This document shows, one piece after another, positions 18,612 to 31,007 of a DNA stretch of 64,000 bases. Under the pieces are notes generated by a model. It searched no databases, had not been told where the DNA came from, and saw only the letters and a list, made by a program, of their open reading frames with translations. The first letter of the stretch is position 1, and each line of letters begins with the position of its first letter. A program made the translations under genes and the position numbers. The DNA comes from Microbacterium sp. ProA8 (lineage in GTDB: Bacteria > Actinomycetota > Actinomycetes > Actinomycetales > Microbacteriaceae). The stretch is taken from the NCBI RefSeq assembly GCF_039905635.1, contig NZ_CP157000.1, forward strand, positions 2,108,001 to 2,172,000, in the 5' to 3' direction.

Positions 18612-19814
18612 TCAGTCGGCGACGAGTCCCTGCGCGGTCAGCCAGGCGCCGATGCTGCTGCTCCAGCGCTCCTGGTCGTAGTTCCAGAGCTTGGTGTGCC
18701 GAGCCACCTCGAAGACCTGCATCTCGACGAGGTCGGGGCGTGCCGCGACCAGGCCGTGTGAGGCGTCGGACGGCACGAAGCCGTCGTCGTCGCTGTGCAG
18801 GATGAGGATCGGATGCCGCAGCTCCGGCGCCCGTGCGACGACATCGAGCTGGTCGAGGCGGATCGCGGCGCCTGCCCGCGTGAGCGGCGACGCCCACTCG
18901 TTCTGCAGCGCCTCCATCGCGAGCCTGCTGACGGCGCCGGGCACGCGCTCCGCCCGTGCCTGGTAGTTCAGGACGCTCCGCCAATCCACGACCGGCGACT
19001 CGAGGATCAGCCCCGCGATCGCATCGCCGTGCGGGGAGTTGAGCGAGACCTGCAGCGCGATGGCGCCGCCCATGGACCAGCCCATGAGGATGATCCGGCG
19101 GGCACCGCGGCGGCGGGCGAAGCCGACCGCGGCGTCGACGTCGCGCCACTCGGTGGCGCCGAGTGCATAGGTGCCGCTGCGACTGCGGGGCGCCTCCGCG
19201 TCGTTGCGGTACGAGACGACCAGGCTGGTGATGCCCCGCTCGTGGAAGACGGGAACCGCGCGGAGGCACTCGGCGCGCGTCGTGCCACGCCCGTGCACTT
19301 GGATCACCCAGGTGTCGCCGTCGCCCGCGGGGAACAGCCATGCCGGGCAGGGGCCGACCGTGGAGCCGATCAGCTCGGGGGTGAACGGAAGGTGCAGCTG
19401 CTCGGGATGGTCGTAGTACCACCCGCTGAACGCCGCCTCGGGCTCGAGCCGCGCGTCCGCCGGGACATGCGTGAGGAGCTTGCGCTTGACGCTGGCGGCG
19501 TCCTCCGAGAGCACCGAGCCCAGCTTGATGTAGTCCGCGGTTCCCGTGGTGAACAGCCCGTACCGACCGGGGAGCTCGGTGTCTAGCGTGCGCGACAGCG
19601 TGATCGTCTGCGCAGCGGTGTCGAGCGCGAGGATCCGCGTGTCGGCCTGACGGCGTGCGGGAGTGACGACCTTGCGGGCCATCAGCACGGAGCCGGCGGC
19701 AAGGGCGCCGAGCGCGCCGGCCAGGGCGACGCTCAACACGGTGAGCGCGGCCTTCACGCCGGCGACGAGAGCAGGGGATGCGGTGCGCACTGCGGCGCGC
19801 CTGGAGGCGACCAT
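18612..19814 (-). CDS. Membrane-anchored alpha/beta hydrolase
   Basis: Serine hydrolase of 400 residues with an N-terminal membrane segment (about 18-45) that should hold the enzyme at the outer face of the membrane. The nucleophile elbow is GWSMGGA. ILHSDDDGFVPSD probably carries the acid, and VARHTKLW the histidine near the C-terminus. Prolyl-oligopeptidase/dienelactone-type relatives have many substrates, so the substrate cannot be stated. A minus-strand TAGAGT lies nine bases upstream of the ATG. Confidence 0.8.
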   Translation of the reverse strand: MVASRRAAVRTASPALVAGVKAALTVLSVALAGALGALAAGSVLMARKVVTPARRQADTRILALDTAAQTITLSRTLDTELPGRYGLFTTGTADYIKLGSVLSEDAASVKRKLLTHVPADARLEPEAAFSGWYYDHPEQLHLPFTPELIGSTVGPCPAWLFPAGDGDTWVIQVHGRGTTRAECLRAVPVFHERGITSLVVSYRNDAEAPRSRSGTYALGATEWRDVDAAVGFARRRGARRIILMGWSMGGAIALQVSLNSPHGDAIAGLILESPVVDWRSVLNYQARAERVPGAVSRLAMEALQNEWASPLTRAGAAIRLDQLDVVARAPELRHPILILHSDDDGFVPSDASHGLVAARPDLVEMQVFEVARHTKLWNYDQERWSSSIGAWLTAQGLVAD

Positions 19815-19839
19815 CGAGGCACCACTCTAGTCTGTCCGC

Positions 19840-20430
19840 GTGGCTGAGCAGCGTCCCCCCGCGGCATCGAGCACCTTCGAGCAGGCCGCGCAGGCGGTGC
19901 GCGACATCCGCTTCCGGGCAGATCTCACGGTGCGTGAGATCGCCGCGCCGCAGGGCCTCGCGCCGGACGCACTCGCGATCGCAGGGGACGTGCGCTCCTC
20001 TCCCGACGACACCGACTCGCCGTACGGCACCGGTCGCCTCGTGCTGCTGCACGATGCCGACGAACCAGCCCCCTGGAACGGCCCCTGGCGCATCGTCTGC
20101 TTCGCGCAAGCGCCCCTCGAGGCCGAGATCGGCACCGATCCCCTGCTCGCCGACGTGGCCTGGACCTGGCTCACCGACGCTCTGGAATCGCGCCACGCAG
20201 GCTTCCACTCGGCATCCGGCACCGCCACGAAGACCCTTTCGAAAGGGTTCGGTGCGCTGGCGGCGGAGGGAGAGGGGGCGCAGATCGAACTGCGCGCCTC
20301 GTGGTCCCCGGAAGGCGCGATCGCCCCGCACGTGGAAGCATGGGCGGAGTTGGTTTGCATGCTGGCCGGTCTCCCGCCCGGCTCGGAAGGGATCGCGATG
20401 CTCGGTTCGCACAGGTCGCCACGTGGCTGA
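19840..20430 (+). CDS. DUF3000 family protein
   Basis: 196 residues, conserved across actinobacteria and almost always directly upstream of the RNase D-like gene, as here (eight-base overlap). Function unknown. Recognised from FRADLTVREIAAPQGLAPDA and GFHSASGTATKTLSKGFG. GTG at 19840 lies exactly six bases after TAGTCT (19828-19833), the leaderless pattern. The overlap with the next gene suggests coupled expression and perhaps a role in RNA processing, which is inference. Confidence 0.88.
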   Translation: MAEQRPPAASSTFEQAAQAVRDIRFRADLTVREIAAPQGLAPDALAIAGDVRSSPDDTDSPYGTGRLVLLHDADEPAPWNGPWRIVCFAQAPLEAEIGTDPLLADVAWTWLTDALESRHAGFHSASGTATKTLSKGFGALAAEGEGAQIELRASWSPEGAIAPHVEAWAELVCMLAGLPPGSEGIAMLGSHRSPRG

Positions 20431-21622
20431 TTACGAGGTGATCGATCAGCTCGCGCGCGCCGAAGAGGCTGCGCGCCGGCTGGGCGACGGCGTAGGCCCG
20501 GTCGCCGTCGATGTCGAGCGCGCGTCCGGCTTCCGCTACTCGCAGCGGGCGTACCTCGTGCAGGTGTACCGCCGCGGCGCGGGCGTGTTCCTCTTCGATC
20601 CGCCGCCGATCGGTGACTTCCGCGCACTCCAAGAGGCGATCGGCGGGGAGGAGTGGGTGCTCCACGCCGCCAGCCAGGACCTGCCTTCGCTGCGCGAGAT
20701 CGGCCTCGAGCCGGCGAGCATCTTCGACACCGAGCTCGCGGCGCGCCTCCTGGGACACGAGCGCGTCGGCCTCGGCGCCGTGGTCGAGGACACGCTGGGG
20801 ATCACCCTCGCCAAGGCGCACTCGGCGTCGGACTGGTCGACCAGGCCGCTGCCGCAGTCTTGGCTGGAGTACGCGGCGCTCGACGTCGAGCACCTCGTCG
20901 ACGTGCGCGACAAGCTGGTTCAGGAGCTCGTCGAGCAGGGCAAGACCGGTTTCGCCGACGAGGAGTTCCGTGCGGTGCTCGACCGCGAGCCCAAGCCGCC
21001 CCGTGAAGAGCCCTGGCGCCGCCTGTCGGGCCTGCACACGGTGCGTGGACGCAAGGCGCTGGCGGTGGCCCGTGAGCTGTGGATCGCGCGGGAGGAGTTC
21101 GCACGGGAAGAGGATGTCGCACCCGGCCGGCTGGTCCCCGACCGCGCGCTCGTCGCCGCCGTGATCGCGAATCCCGCGTCCAAGAGCGCCCTCGGCGCGC
21201 TGAAGGAGTTCACCGGACGAGCGAGCCGGTCGCAGCTCGATCGGTGGTGGGCGGCGATCGAGGCCGGCCGCGCGGTCACCGAGCTCCCGCTCGAACGGTC
21301 CACCGGCGGCGACACGCTGCCTCCTCCTCGCGCCTGGGTCGATCGCAACCCGGAGGCCGACGCACGCCTGAAGGCCGCACGCCCGGTCGTGGAGCACCGC
21401 GCCGAGGAACTCCACATGCCGACCGAGAACCTGCTGACGCCCGAGCTGCTGCGCAGGATCGCCTGGTCTCCCCCGCAGCCGCTGACCGCAGCATCCGTCG
21501 GCGAGGCGCTGGCAGCGCTCGGAGCACGTCCCTGGCAGATTGCGCAGACTGCACAGGTTATCGCCGATGCCTTTGTCGATTCCGTGCAAGCCGTGTCGGA
21601 GGCGTCGGAACCCGCTTCGTAG
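20423..21622 (+). CDS. rnd: Ribonuclease D-like 3'-5' exonuclease with HRDC domain
   Basis: RNA 3' exonuclease involved in tRNA maturation or RNA turnover. From the GTG at 20423 it has 399 residues: DEDD-type exonuclease domain (about 1-185) with VAVDVERASG, LHAASQDLPSL and the FDTELAARLLG motif, followed by an HRDC domain (about 205-285). The HRDC-containing RNase D, DUF3000 and dxs cluster is also present in Mycobacterium tuberculosis (Rv2680-Rv2682c). Confidence 0.92.
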   Translation: MADYEVIDQLARAEEAARRLGDGVGPVAVDVERASGFRYSQRAYLVQVYRRGAGVFLFDPPPIGDFRALQEAIGGEEWVLHAASQDLPSLREIGLEPASIFDTELAARLLGHERVGLGAVVEDTLGITLAKAHSASDWSTRPLPQSWLEYAALDVEHLVDVRDKLVQELVEQGKTGFADEEFRAVLDREPKPPREEPWRRLSGLHTVRGRKALAVARELWIAREEFAREEDVAPGRLVPDRALVAAVIANPASKSALGALKEFTGRASRSQLDRWWAAIEAGRAVTELPLERSTGGDTLPPPRAWVDRNPEADARLKAARPVVEHRAEELHMPTENLLTPELLRRIAWSPPQPLTAASVGEALAALGARPWQIAQTAQVIADAFVDSVQAVSEASEPAS

Positions 21623-21694
21623 GTTTCCGCCACCCGATTCCGGCCGCCCCACGGCCCCTCCTAGGCTGACGGCATCCCTATTTTTGGAGGCAGA

Positions 21695-22900
21695 GTGGCC
21701 GAGATCTCGGACGTCTTCTTCGTCGATGGAATGCGCACCCCCTTCGGGCGCGCCGGCGAGAAGGGCATGTACTGGAACACCCGAGCGGACGACCTCGCCG
21801 TCAAGGCGACGATCGGACTCATGGAGCGCAACCCGGGCGTTCCGAAGGACCGCATCGACGACGTCGCGATCGCCGCGACGTCGCAGACCGGCGACCAGGG
21901 GCTCACCCTCGGCCGCAGCGTCGCGATCCTGGCGGGACTCCCCCAGACCGTCCCGGGCTTCGCGATCGACCGCATGTGCGCGGGTGCGATGACGAGCGTC
22001 ACGACCATGGCCGGCTCGATCGGCGTGGGGATGTACGACTTCGCCCTCGCCGGCGGTGTCGAGCACATGGGCCACCACCCGATCGGCGGCAACGCCGACC
22101 CCAACCCGCGGTTCGTCGCGGAGAAAATGGTCGACCCTGGCGCGCTCAACATGGGCGTCACCGCCGAGCGCATCTTCGACCGGTTCCCGCACCTGACCAA
22201 GGAGCGCTCGGACCGCTACGGCATGCTCAGCCAGCACAAGGTGCAGGCCGCGTACGACGCCGGCAAGATCCAGCCCGACCTGGTCCCCGTCGCCATCAAG
22301 GACGCCGAGGGCTCGTGGGGTCTCGCCACCGAGGACGAAGGTCGCCGTCCCCAGACGACGATGGAAGACCTTGCGGCGCTCAAGACGCCCTTCCGCCCGC
22401 ACGGGCGCGTGACGGCGGGCACGTCGTCGCCGCTCACCGACGGGGCGACGATGTCGCTGCTGGCCGGTGGGCGCGCGGTGAAGGAGTTCGGTCTCGCACC
22501 CAAGATGAAGCTGGTGTCGTTCGCGTTCGCGGGCGTGCAGCCCGAGATCATGGGCATCGGCCCGATCCCGTCGACCGAGAAGGCGCTCAAGAAGGCCGGT
22601 CTGACGATCGACGACATCGGTCTCTTCGAGCTGAACGAGGCCTTCGCGATCCAGGTCATCTCGCTGCTCGACCACTTCGGCATCGCCGACGACGACCCCC
22701 GCGTGAACCCCTGGGGCGGTGCGATCGCCTTCGGCCACCCGCTCGCGGCCTCGGGTACGCGTCTCATGATCCAGCTCGCGGCGCACTTCGCCGAGCGCCC
22801 GGACGTCCGCTACGGCCTCACGGCGATGTGCGTGGGCCTCGGTCAGGGCGGCTCGGTCATCTGGGAGAACCCGCACTACGACGGAAAGAAGCGGAAGTAA
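21695..22900 (+). CDS. fadA: Acetyl-CoA acyltransferase (3-ketoacyl-CoA thiolase)
   Basis: Last step of beta-oxidation: thiolytic cleavage of 3-ketoacyl-CoA. The 401-residue thiolase has the nucleophile in DRMCAGAMTS, the His in AIAFGHPLAASG, and the second Cys in AMCVGLGQGG. GTG start after TTTTTGGAGG ribosome site. TAGGCT at 21662-21667 is the probable -10. Seven bases separate it from fadB, so they form one operon making the trifunctional-type FadAB pair. Confidence 0.95.
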   Translation: MAEISDVFFVDGMRTPFGRAGEKGMYWNTRADDLAVKATIGLMERNPGVPKDRIDDVAIAATSQTGDQGLTLGRSVAILAGLPQTVPGFAIDRMCAGAMTSVTTMAGSIGVGMYDFALAGGVEHMGHHPIGGNADPNPRFVAEKMVDPGALNMGVTAERIFDRFPHLTKERSDRYGMLSQHKVQAAYDAGKIQPDLVPVAIKDAEGSWGLATEDEGRRPQTTMEDLAALKTPFRPHGRVTAGTSSPLTDGATMSLLAGGRAVKEFGLAPKMKLVSFAFAGVQPEIMGIGPIPSTEKALKKAGLTIDDIGLFELNEAFAIQVISLLDHFGIADDDPRVNPWGGAIAFGHPLAASGTRLMIQLAAHFAERPDVRYGLTAMCVGLGQGGSVIWENPHYDGKKRK

Positions 22901-22907
22901 GCGCGGC

Positions 22908-25052
22908 ATGACGAACTACGACGACATCGACTTCTCCCCCATCCTCGCTGTCACCGAGGGCGAGGTGATCACGCACTCGCGGGTGCGCGACATCCGTCTC
23001 GCCTCCGGCAAGGTGCTCGCCCTTGTCACGCTCGACAACGGGCGCGACCACACCCGGCCCAACACGCTGGGTCCGGCCACGATGTTCCAGCTCGGCGAGA
23101 CGCTCGACGCCCTCAAGGCGCGCGCGTCCGCCGGCGAGATCCAGGCGGTCGGCATCACCGGCAAGCAGTACATCCTCGCCGCCGGGGCCGACCTGTCCGA
23201 CATCCCGAAGGTGGGCTCGAAGGACAACGCGCGCCTGGTCGCGCAGCTCGGCCACAAGGTGTTCGGCAAGCTGTCCGAGCTCGGCGTGCCGACCTTCGCC
23301 TTCGTGAACGGGCTCGCACTCGGCGGTGGCCTCGAGATCGCGCTGAACTCCACGTACCGGACGGTGGATGCCTCCGCCGCCGCGATCGCGCTGCCCGAGG
23401 TGTTCCTGGGCATCATTCCCGGCTGGGGCGGGGCGTACCTGCTGCCGAACCTCATCGGCATCGAGAACGCGCTCGAGGTGGTCATCTCGAACCCGCTCAA
23501 GCAGAACCGCATGCTCAAGCCGCAGCAGGCGTTCGACTACGGCATCGTCGACGCGATCTTCCCTGTGGCGAACTACCTCGAGGACTCGCTGGCGTGGGCC
23601 GACGGTGTGCTGACCGGCAAGACCAAGGTGGAGCGCAAGCACGAGCCGGGCAAGATCGAGCGGCTCACCAAGTGGCCGATCGCCGTCAAGATGGCGCGCG
23701 GCATGCTCGAGTCCAAGATCGGCACCGTGCCCAAGTCGCCGTACGCGGCGCTGGACCTCCTCGACAAGGCGAAGAGCGGCACGAAGGCCGAAGGCTTCGC
23801 CCGTGAGGACGAGGCACTGGCCGAGCTCGTCACCGGCGACCAGTTCGCGGCATCCATGTACGCCTTCGATCTGGTGCAGAAGCGTGCGAAGCGCCCTGTC
23901 GGCGCACCCGACAAGGCGCTCGCGAAGAAGGTCGCCAAGGTCGGCATCATCGGCGCCGGCCTCATGGCGAGCCAGTTCGCGCTCCTGTTCGTGCGCAAGC
24001 TGCAGGTGCCGGTGCTCATCACCGATCTCGACCAGGCGCGCGTCGACAAGGGCGTGGCATACATCCACGACGAGATCGGCAAGCTCGAGGCCAAGGGACG
24101 CCTCGACGGCGACGCGGCCAACCGGCTGCGGGCCCTGGTCACCGGCACGACGGACAAGAGCCTGTACGCGGACTGCGACTTCGTCATCGAGGCGGTGTTC
24201 GAGGAAGTCGGCGTCAAGCAGCAGGTCTTCGGCGAGATCGAGCAGATCATCGCCGAGGACGCGATCCTCGCGACCAACACCTCATCGCTGTCGGTCGAGG
24301 AGATCGGCGCCAAGCTCGCGCACCCGGAGCGTCTCGTCGGCTTCCACTTCTTCAACCCGGTGGCGGTCATGCCGCTCATCGAGATCGTGAAGACGCCGCA
24401 GACGTCGGATGCCGCCCTCTCGACGGCGTTCGTGGTGGCGAAGAACCTCGGCAAGAACGCGGTGCTGACCGCCGACGCGCCGGGCTTCGTCGTCAACCGT
24501 CTGCTTGCGAAGGTCATGGGCGAGGCCGCGCGCGCCGTCTACGAGGGCACCCCGATCGCCGAGGTCGAGAAGGCGTTCGCGCCCCTCGGACTGCCGATGG
24601 GGCCGTTCCAGCTCATCGACCTCGTCGGCTGGAAGGTCGCGGCCCACGTGCAGGACACCATGGTGCACGCGTTCCCCGACCGGTTCTACGCGAACGAGAA
24701 CTTCCACGCTCTGGCCGAGCTGCCGGAGGTCGTCGAGAAGGACAAGGGCGGGCGCGTCACGGGCTGGACCAAGGCCGCCGAGAAGGTGCTCAAGCCCGCC
24801 GTGGGCTCGACACCGGCCTCGGCCGCGACGATCCTCGCCCGCGTGCAGGACGGCCTCGCGCAGGAGATCAAGCTCATGCTCGACGAGGGCGTGGTCCCGG
24901 AGGTCGAGGACATCGACCTGTGCCTGATCCTCGGCGCCGGCTGGCCCTTCATCGACGGTGGGGCGTCCCCCTACCTCGACCGCGAGGGCGCTTCCGAGCG
25001 TGCCTTCGGCGACACGTTCCACCACCCGGTGATCAAGGGCATCGGCGGCTGA
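22908..25052 (+). CDS. fadB: Multifunctional enoyl-CoA hydratase / 3-hydroxyacyl-CoA dehydrogenase
   Basis: Carries the two middle steps of beta-oxidation. The 714-residue protein has an N-terminal crotonase domain (about 1-210; oxyanion region AAGADLSDIP and LALGGGLEIALN) and a 3-hydroxyacyl-CoA dehydrogenase (Rossmann start KVGIIGAGLMASQ at about 344, HFFNPVAVMPLIEI, then the C-terminal helical domains). It forms an operon with fadA and is followed by a strong terminator. Confidence 0.95.
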   Translation: MTNYDDIDFSPILAVTEGEVITHSRVRDIRLASGKVLALVTLDNGRDHTRPNTLGPATMFQLGETLDALKARASAGEIQAVGITGKQYILAAGADLSDIPKVGSKDNARLVAQLGHKVFGKLSELGVPTFAFVNGLALGGGLEIALNSTYRTVDASAAAIALPEVFLGIIPGWGGAYLLPNLIGIENALEVVISNPLKQNRMLKPQQAFDYGIVDAIFPVANYLEDSLAWADGVLTGKTKVERKHEPGKIERLTKWPIAVKMARGMLESKIGTVPKSPYAALDLLDKAKSGTKAEGFAREDEALAELVTGDQFAASMYAFDLVQKRAKRPVGAPDKALAKKVAKVGIIGAGLMASQFALLFVRKLQVPVLITDLDQARVDKGVAYIHDEIGKLEAKGRLDGDAANRLRALVTGTTDKSLYADCDFVIEAVFEEVGVKQQVFGEIEQIIAEDAILATNTSSLSVEEIGAKLAHPERLVGFHFFNPVAVMPLIEIVKTPQTSDAALSTAFVVAKNLGKNAVLTADAPGFVVNRLLAKVMGEAARAVYEGTPIAEVEKAFAPLGLPMGPFQLIDLVGWKVAAHVQDTMVHAFPDRFYANENFHALAELPEVVEKDKGGRVTGWTKAAEKVLKPAVGSTPASAATILARVQDGLAQEIKLMLDEGVVPEVEDIDLCLILGAGWPFIDGGASPYLDREGASERAFGDTFHHPVIKGIGG

Positions 25053-25069
25053 CGCCGCCCGACCCGCTC

Positions 25070-25105
25070 GCACGGGCGCATCCTCCGCGGAGGGTGCGCC
25101 CGTGC
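25070..25105 (+). terminator. Terminator hairpin after fadAB
   Basis: GCACGGGCGCA pairs with TGCGCCCGTGC, enclosing a CCTCCGCGGAGG inner stem, 17 bases after the fadB stop. No clear T-run follows. Confidence 0.7.
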
Positions 25106-25287
25106 CGCTTCCCGGCGAGGGCGGGGGCCGATCGTCGCGCGCCCGGGCGGAACGGCGGGGCGCGCTTCCCGGAACGTGGTGCGTCCGAACCGTGAACACT
25201 CGGCGCCCCGAGGCCACCACGGCGCATCGCGGCGCAGTGCGCAGGGCATTCTGTCCCTATCGGATGGTTCGAACGGGAGGTGTCCGG

Positions 25288-25998
25288 ATGCTGGATGTGA
25301 TCTCTGGGATGTTCAGCGGCAGCGCGCTCGGAGTGCTGGTCAAGACCAGCGGGGCCGCGTTGACCCTGCTCGTGGTGGTTCCCGCCCTCATGAAGCTCTT
25401 CCTGGTGACGGTCGACGAGGGTTCCACCGCGATCCGCACGCGCAACGGGAAGCCGATCATCCGCAGGGTGAGGGGCGCCGACGACGGGCGCGGCGAGGTC
25501 GTGGTGCTGCGCCCGGGAACCCACGGCGCGTTCCCGATCCTGTACTGGTACCGCCTGGTCGATGTTCGCGCGCGCTCGACCGACCTCCCCGCGCGCAGCC
25601 TCACCGCGGCGAGCGGGCATCAGCACCTCGTTCACGCGTCGTTCGACTGGCGGCCGATCGTCACCGGCCACGACCTGCGGGTCCTGGAGCTCGACGTCGT
25701 CAACGTCAAGGAGCGGGCGGGCAACATCGTGGGTGCCGCGTTGCGCGATCTCGTGCACGAACTGGACGGCGCGGTGCTGCCGCCGAACGACCTGCTGTCG
25801 CCGCGTGTGGTGGCGGCGTGCGCGGACCTCGTGCGCACGGACTGCGGCATCGAACTGCTGCGGGTCATCGTCACGGGCGACGCCCTCACCGATGGCTACC
25901 TGCTGTCGCAGGCCATCACGCCGCGTCCGAATGACGCGAATTCACCCGAATGGGATGCCGCGGCATCCGTCCTCGCGACCCGCTTCTCGTCGGTCTAG
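25288..25998 (+). CDS. SPFH/Band 7-like membrane protein, function unknown
   Basis: 236 residues from the ATG at 25288, which follows a GGGAGG ribosome site. An N-terminal membrane segment (about 15-38) is followed by VDEGSTAIRTRNGK, the usual start of an SPFH/prohibitin-like domain, then a compact domain and no coiled-coil tail. SPFH proteins scaffold membrane patches, but this is a weak family match. It converges on dxs, and the two stop codons overlap in a CTAG. Confidence 0.55.
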   Translation: MLDVISGMFSGSALGVLVKTSGAALTLLVVVPALMKLFLVTVDEGSTAIRTRNGKPIIRRVRGADDGRGEVVVLRPGTHGAFPILYWYRLVDVRARSTDLPARSLTAASGHQHLVHASFDWRPIVTGHDLRVLELDVVNVKERAGNIVGAALRDLVHELDGAVLPPNDLLSPRVVAACADLVRTDCGIELLRVIVTGDALTDGYLLSQAITPRPNDANSPEWDAAASVLATRFSSV

Positions 25999-27947
25999 CC
26001 GCGCTGGTCGCGTGACAGGGAGGTCATCACCGGGATTTCGGTGGTCTGGGCACCGCGCGCCACCGGAATCCGGGTGCCCAGCACCTGCGCGACCACATCG
26101 TGTGCGATCTTCGCGGGCGTCAGGCCGGCATCCTCCAGAATCTGCTCACGGCTCGCGTGATCGATGAACGCGTCGGGCACCCCGAGCTCGTCGACGGCGG
26201 TGTCGACGCCCGCCTCGCGCAGCACCTGCCGCACGCGCGTGCCGATGCCGCCGACCCGGATGCCGTCCTCGATGGTGATGACGAGGCGGTGGGATGCCGC
26301 GAGCTCGACGATCGACGGCTGCACCGGGATGACCCACCGGGGGTCCACCACGGTGGCGCCGATCCCCTGTGCGCGCAGGCGCTCGGCGACGTCGACGGCG
26401 GTGTGGGCCATCGGGCCGATGCCGATCAGCAGCACGTCCTGCGCGTCGGAGCGCACCAGCACGTCGACCCCATCCTCGAGGCGCTCGACGGCGGGCAGCT
26501 CGGCGCTGACCGCGCCCTTCGGGAAGCGGATGACCGTGGGCGCATCGTCGACGGCCACCGCCTCCTGCAGCTCCTCGCGCAGGCGCACGCCGTCGCGCGG
26601 GACGGCGATGCGGATGTGGGGCACGATCTGCAGCATGGCCAGATCCCAGATGCCGTGATGGCTCGGACCGTCGGGGCCCGTCACGCCGGCACGGTCGAGC
26701 ACGAAGGTGACGCCGGCGCGGTGGAGCGCGACATCCATCAGCACCTGGTCGAACGCACGGTTCATGAACGTGGCGTAGATGGCGACCACCGGGTGCAGCC
26801 CGCCGAAGGCGAGACCGGCCGCCGAGGCGACGGCATGCTGCTCGGCGATGCCGACGTCGTACACGCGGTCGGGGAAGCGCTGTGCGAACGACAGCAGGCC
26901 GGTCGGGCGCAGCATCGCCGCAGTCATCGCGATGACGTCGTCGCGCTGCTCGCCCACCGTGACGAGCTCGTCGGCGAACACGTCGGTCCAGGCGACGCCG
27001 CCGGCCGCGCCGAGGGAGGCGCCCGTGATCGGGTCGATCTTGCCGACGGCGTGGAACTGGTCGGCCTCGTCCTCGAGCGCCGGCGCGTACCCGCGCCCCT
27101 TCTCGGTGATCGCGTGGACGATGACGGGAGCGCCGTAGGACTTGGCGAGCTCGAGCGTCTCGATGAGCGTCGGAAGGTCGTGACCGTCGACGGGGCCGAG
27201 GTACTTGATGTCCAGGTTGGAGTACAGCGCGGCGTTGTTCGTGAACCGTGACAGGAACCCGTGCGTGCCACCGCGGACACCGCGGTAGACCGCGCGTGCG
27301 GCCGGACCGAGCTTGCGGAACAGGTCGTCGGAGCCGCGATGCAGGGTGCGGTAGGACTCCGCCGTGCGGACGCGGTTCAGGTAGCGCGCCATGCCGCCGA
27401 TGGTGGGGGCGTAGGAGCGACCGTTGTCGTTGACGACGATCACCAGGTTGCGGTCGTTGTCGTCGGAGATGTTGTTGAGCGCCTCCCACGTCATGCCGCC
27501 GGTGAGCGCGCCGTCGCCGACGACGGCGACGACGTGCCGGTCCTTGCGGCCGGTGCGCGTCAGCGCGCGGGAGACCCCGTCCGCCCAGCTCAGCGAGCTG
27601 GACGCGTGCGACGACTCGACGACGTCGTGCGGACTCTCGGAGCGCTGCGGGTAGCCGGCCAGGCCGTCACGCGCACGCAGGTTCGTGAAGTCCTGGCGGC
27701 CGGTGAGCAGCTTGTGCACGTACGACTGGTGCCCGGTGTCGAAGATCATCGGGTCGTTCGGCGAATCGAACACGCGGTGCAGGGCCACCGTCAGCTCGAC
27801 GACCCCGAGGTTGGGGCCCAGGTGACCGCCTGTGCGTGCGACGTTCTCGACGAGGAAGCCGCGGATCTCGTCCGCGAGCTGCTCGAGCTGATCGATGGTC
27901 AGCGCGTCGAGGTCGCGGGGTCCGGTGATGGACGACAGCAGCGACAT
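25995..27947 (-). CDS. dxs: 1-deoxy-D-xylulose-5-phosphate synthase
   Basis: First enzyme of the MEP route to isoprenoids, using thiamine diphosphate to join pyruvate and glyceraldehyde 3-phosphate. The 650-residue protein has the TPP motif VGDGALTGGMTWEALNNI, catalytic-region H in ATGGHLGPN-like TGGHLGPNLG, and the transketolase central and C-terminal domains (GIAEQHAV, IEDGIRVGGIG). ATG follows AAGGAG. It lies between an SPFH-like gene and aconitase. Confidence 0.97.
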   Translation of the reverse strand: MSLLSSITGPRDLDALTIDQLEQLADEIRGFLVENVARTGGHLGPNLGVVELTVALHRVFDSPNDPMIFDTGHQSYVHKLLTGRQDFTNLRARDGLAGYPQRSESPHDVVESSHASSSLSWADGVSRALTRTGRKDRHVVAVVGDGALTGGMTWEALNNISDDNDRNLVIVVNDNGRSYAPTIGGMARYLNRVRTAESYRTLHRGSDDLFRKLGPAARAVYRGVRGGTHGFLSRFTNNAALYSNLDIKYLGPVDGHDLPTLIETLELAKSYGAPVIVHAITEKGRGYAPALEDEADQFHAVGKIDPITGASLGAAGGVAWTDVFADELVTVGEQRDDVIAMTAAMLRPTGLLSFAQRFPDRVYDVGIAEQHAVASAAGLAFGGLHPVVAIYATFMNRAFDQVLMDVALHRAGVTFVLDRAGVTGPDGPSHHGIWDLAMLQIVPHIRIAVPRDGVRLREELQEAVAVDDAPTVIRFPKGAVSAELPAVERLEDGVDVLVRSDAQDVLLIGIGPMAHTAVDVAERLRAQGIGATVVDPRWVIPVQPSIVELAASHRLVITIEDGIRVGGIGTRVRQVLREAGVDTAVDELGVPDAFIDHASREQILEDAGLTPAKIAHDVVAQVLGTRIPVARGAQTTEIPVMTSLSRDQRG

Positions 27948-28001
27948 CCCCGCTCCTTTCCGGCCCGGGAAGGGCTCTGCAAGTCTACCCGGGGCATGAA
28001 G

Positions 28002-28033
28002 GGGGGACCGGATGCCGCGGCATCCGGTCCCCC
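28002..28033 (-). terminator. Terminator hairpin after acnA
   Basis: GGGGGACCGGATGC pairs with GCATCCGGTCCCCC around a CGCG loop, 12 bases after the acnA stop. The stem contains the GGATGCC word in both orientations. Confidence 0.7.
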
Positions 28034-28045
28034 GTGAATCAGCTG

Positions 28046-30874
<2,829 letters not shown>

Positions 30875-30983
30875 GTCTGTCTCCTTCGTCGGCGGCGGGA
30901 TCGTACCGGAGTCCGGCATCCCCATCTTCCCCCGCAGAGAAGCCCGCGGCTAGTGAGGCCGACCTAACGGATCGGGGGAAAAC

Positions 30984-31001
30984 TATCTTGATGTCAAGAT
31001 A
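30984..31001. promoter_or_regulatory. 18-bp palindrome upstream of acnA, candidate MarR-type operator
   Basis: TATCTTGA-TG-TCAAGATA has perfect eight-base arms in a short AT-rich stretch that stands out from the surroundings. On the minus strand it contains TTGACA. It sits between acnA and the end of the DUF3159 gene, 109 bases from the acnA start codon. MarR-family regulators bind such sites, and TamR of Streptomyces is reported to control aconitase. No regulator gene adjoins it. Confidence 0.6.
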
Positions 31002-31007
31002 AATATA

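Noticed and set aside
20171..22909. A 912-codon minus-strand open frame opposite RNase D and fadA
   Set aside because: Antisense to conserved genes with diagnostic motifs; composition typical of a mirror frame in high-G+C DNA.
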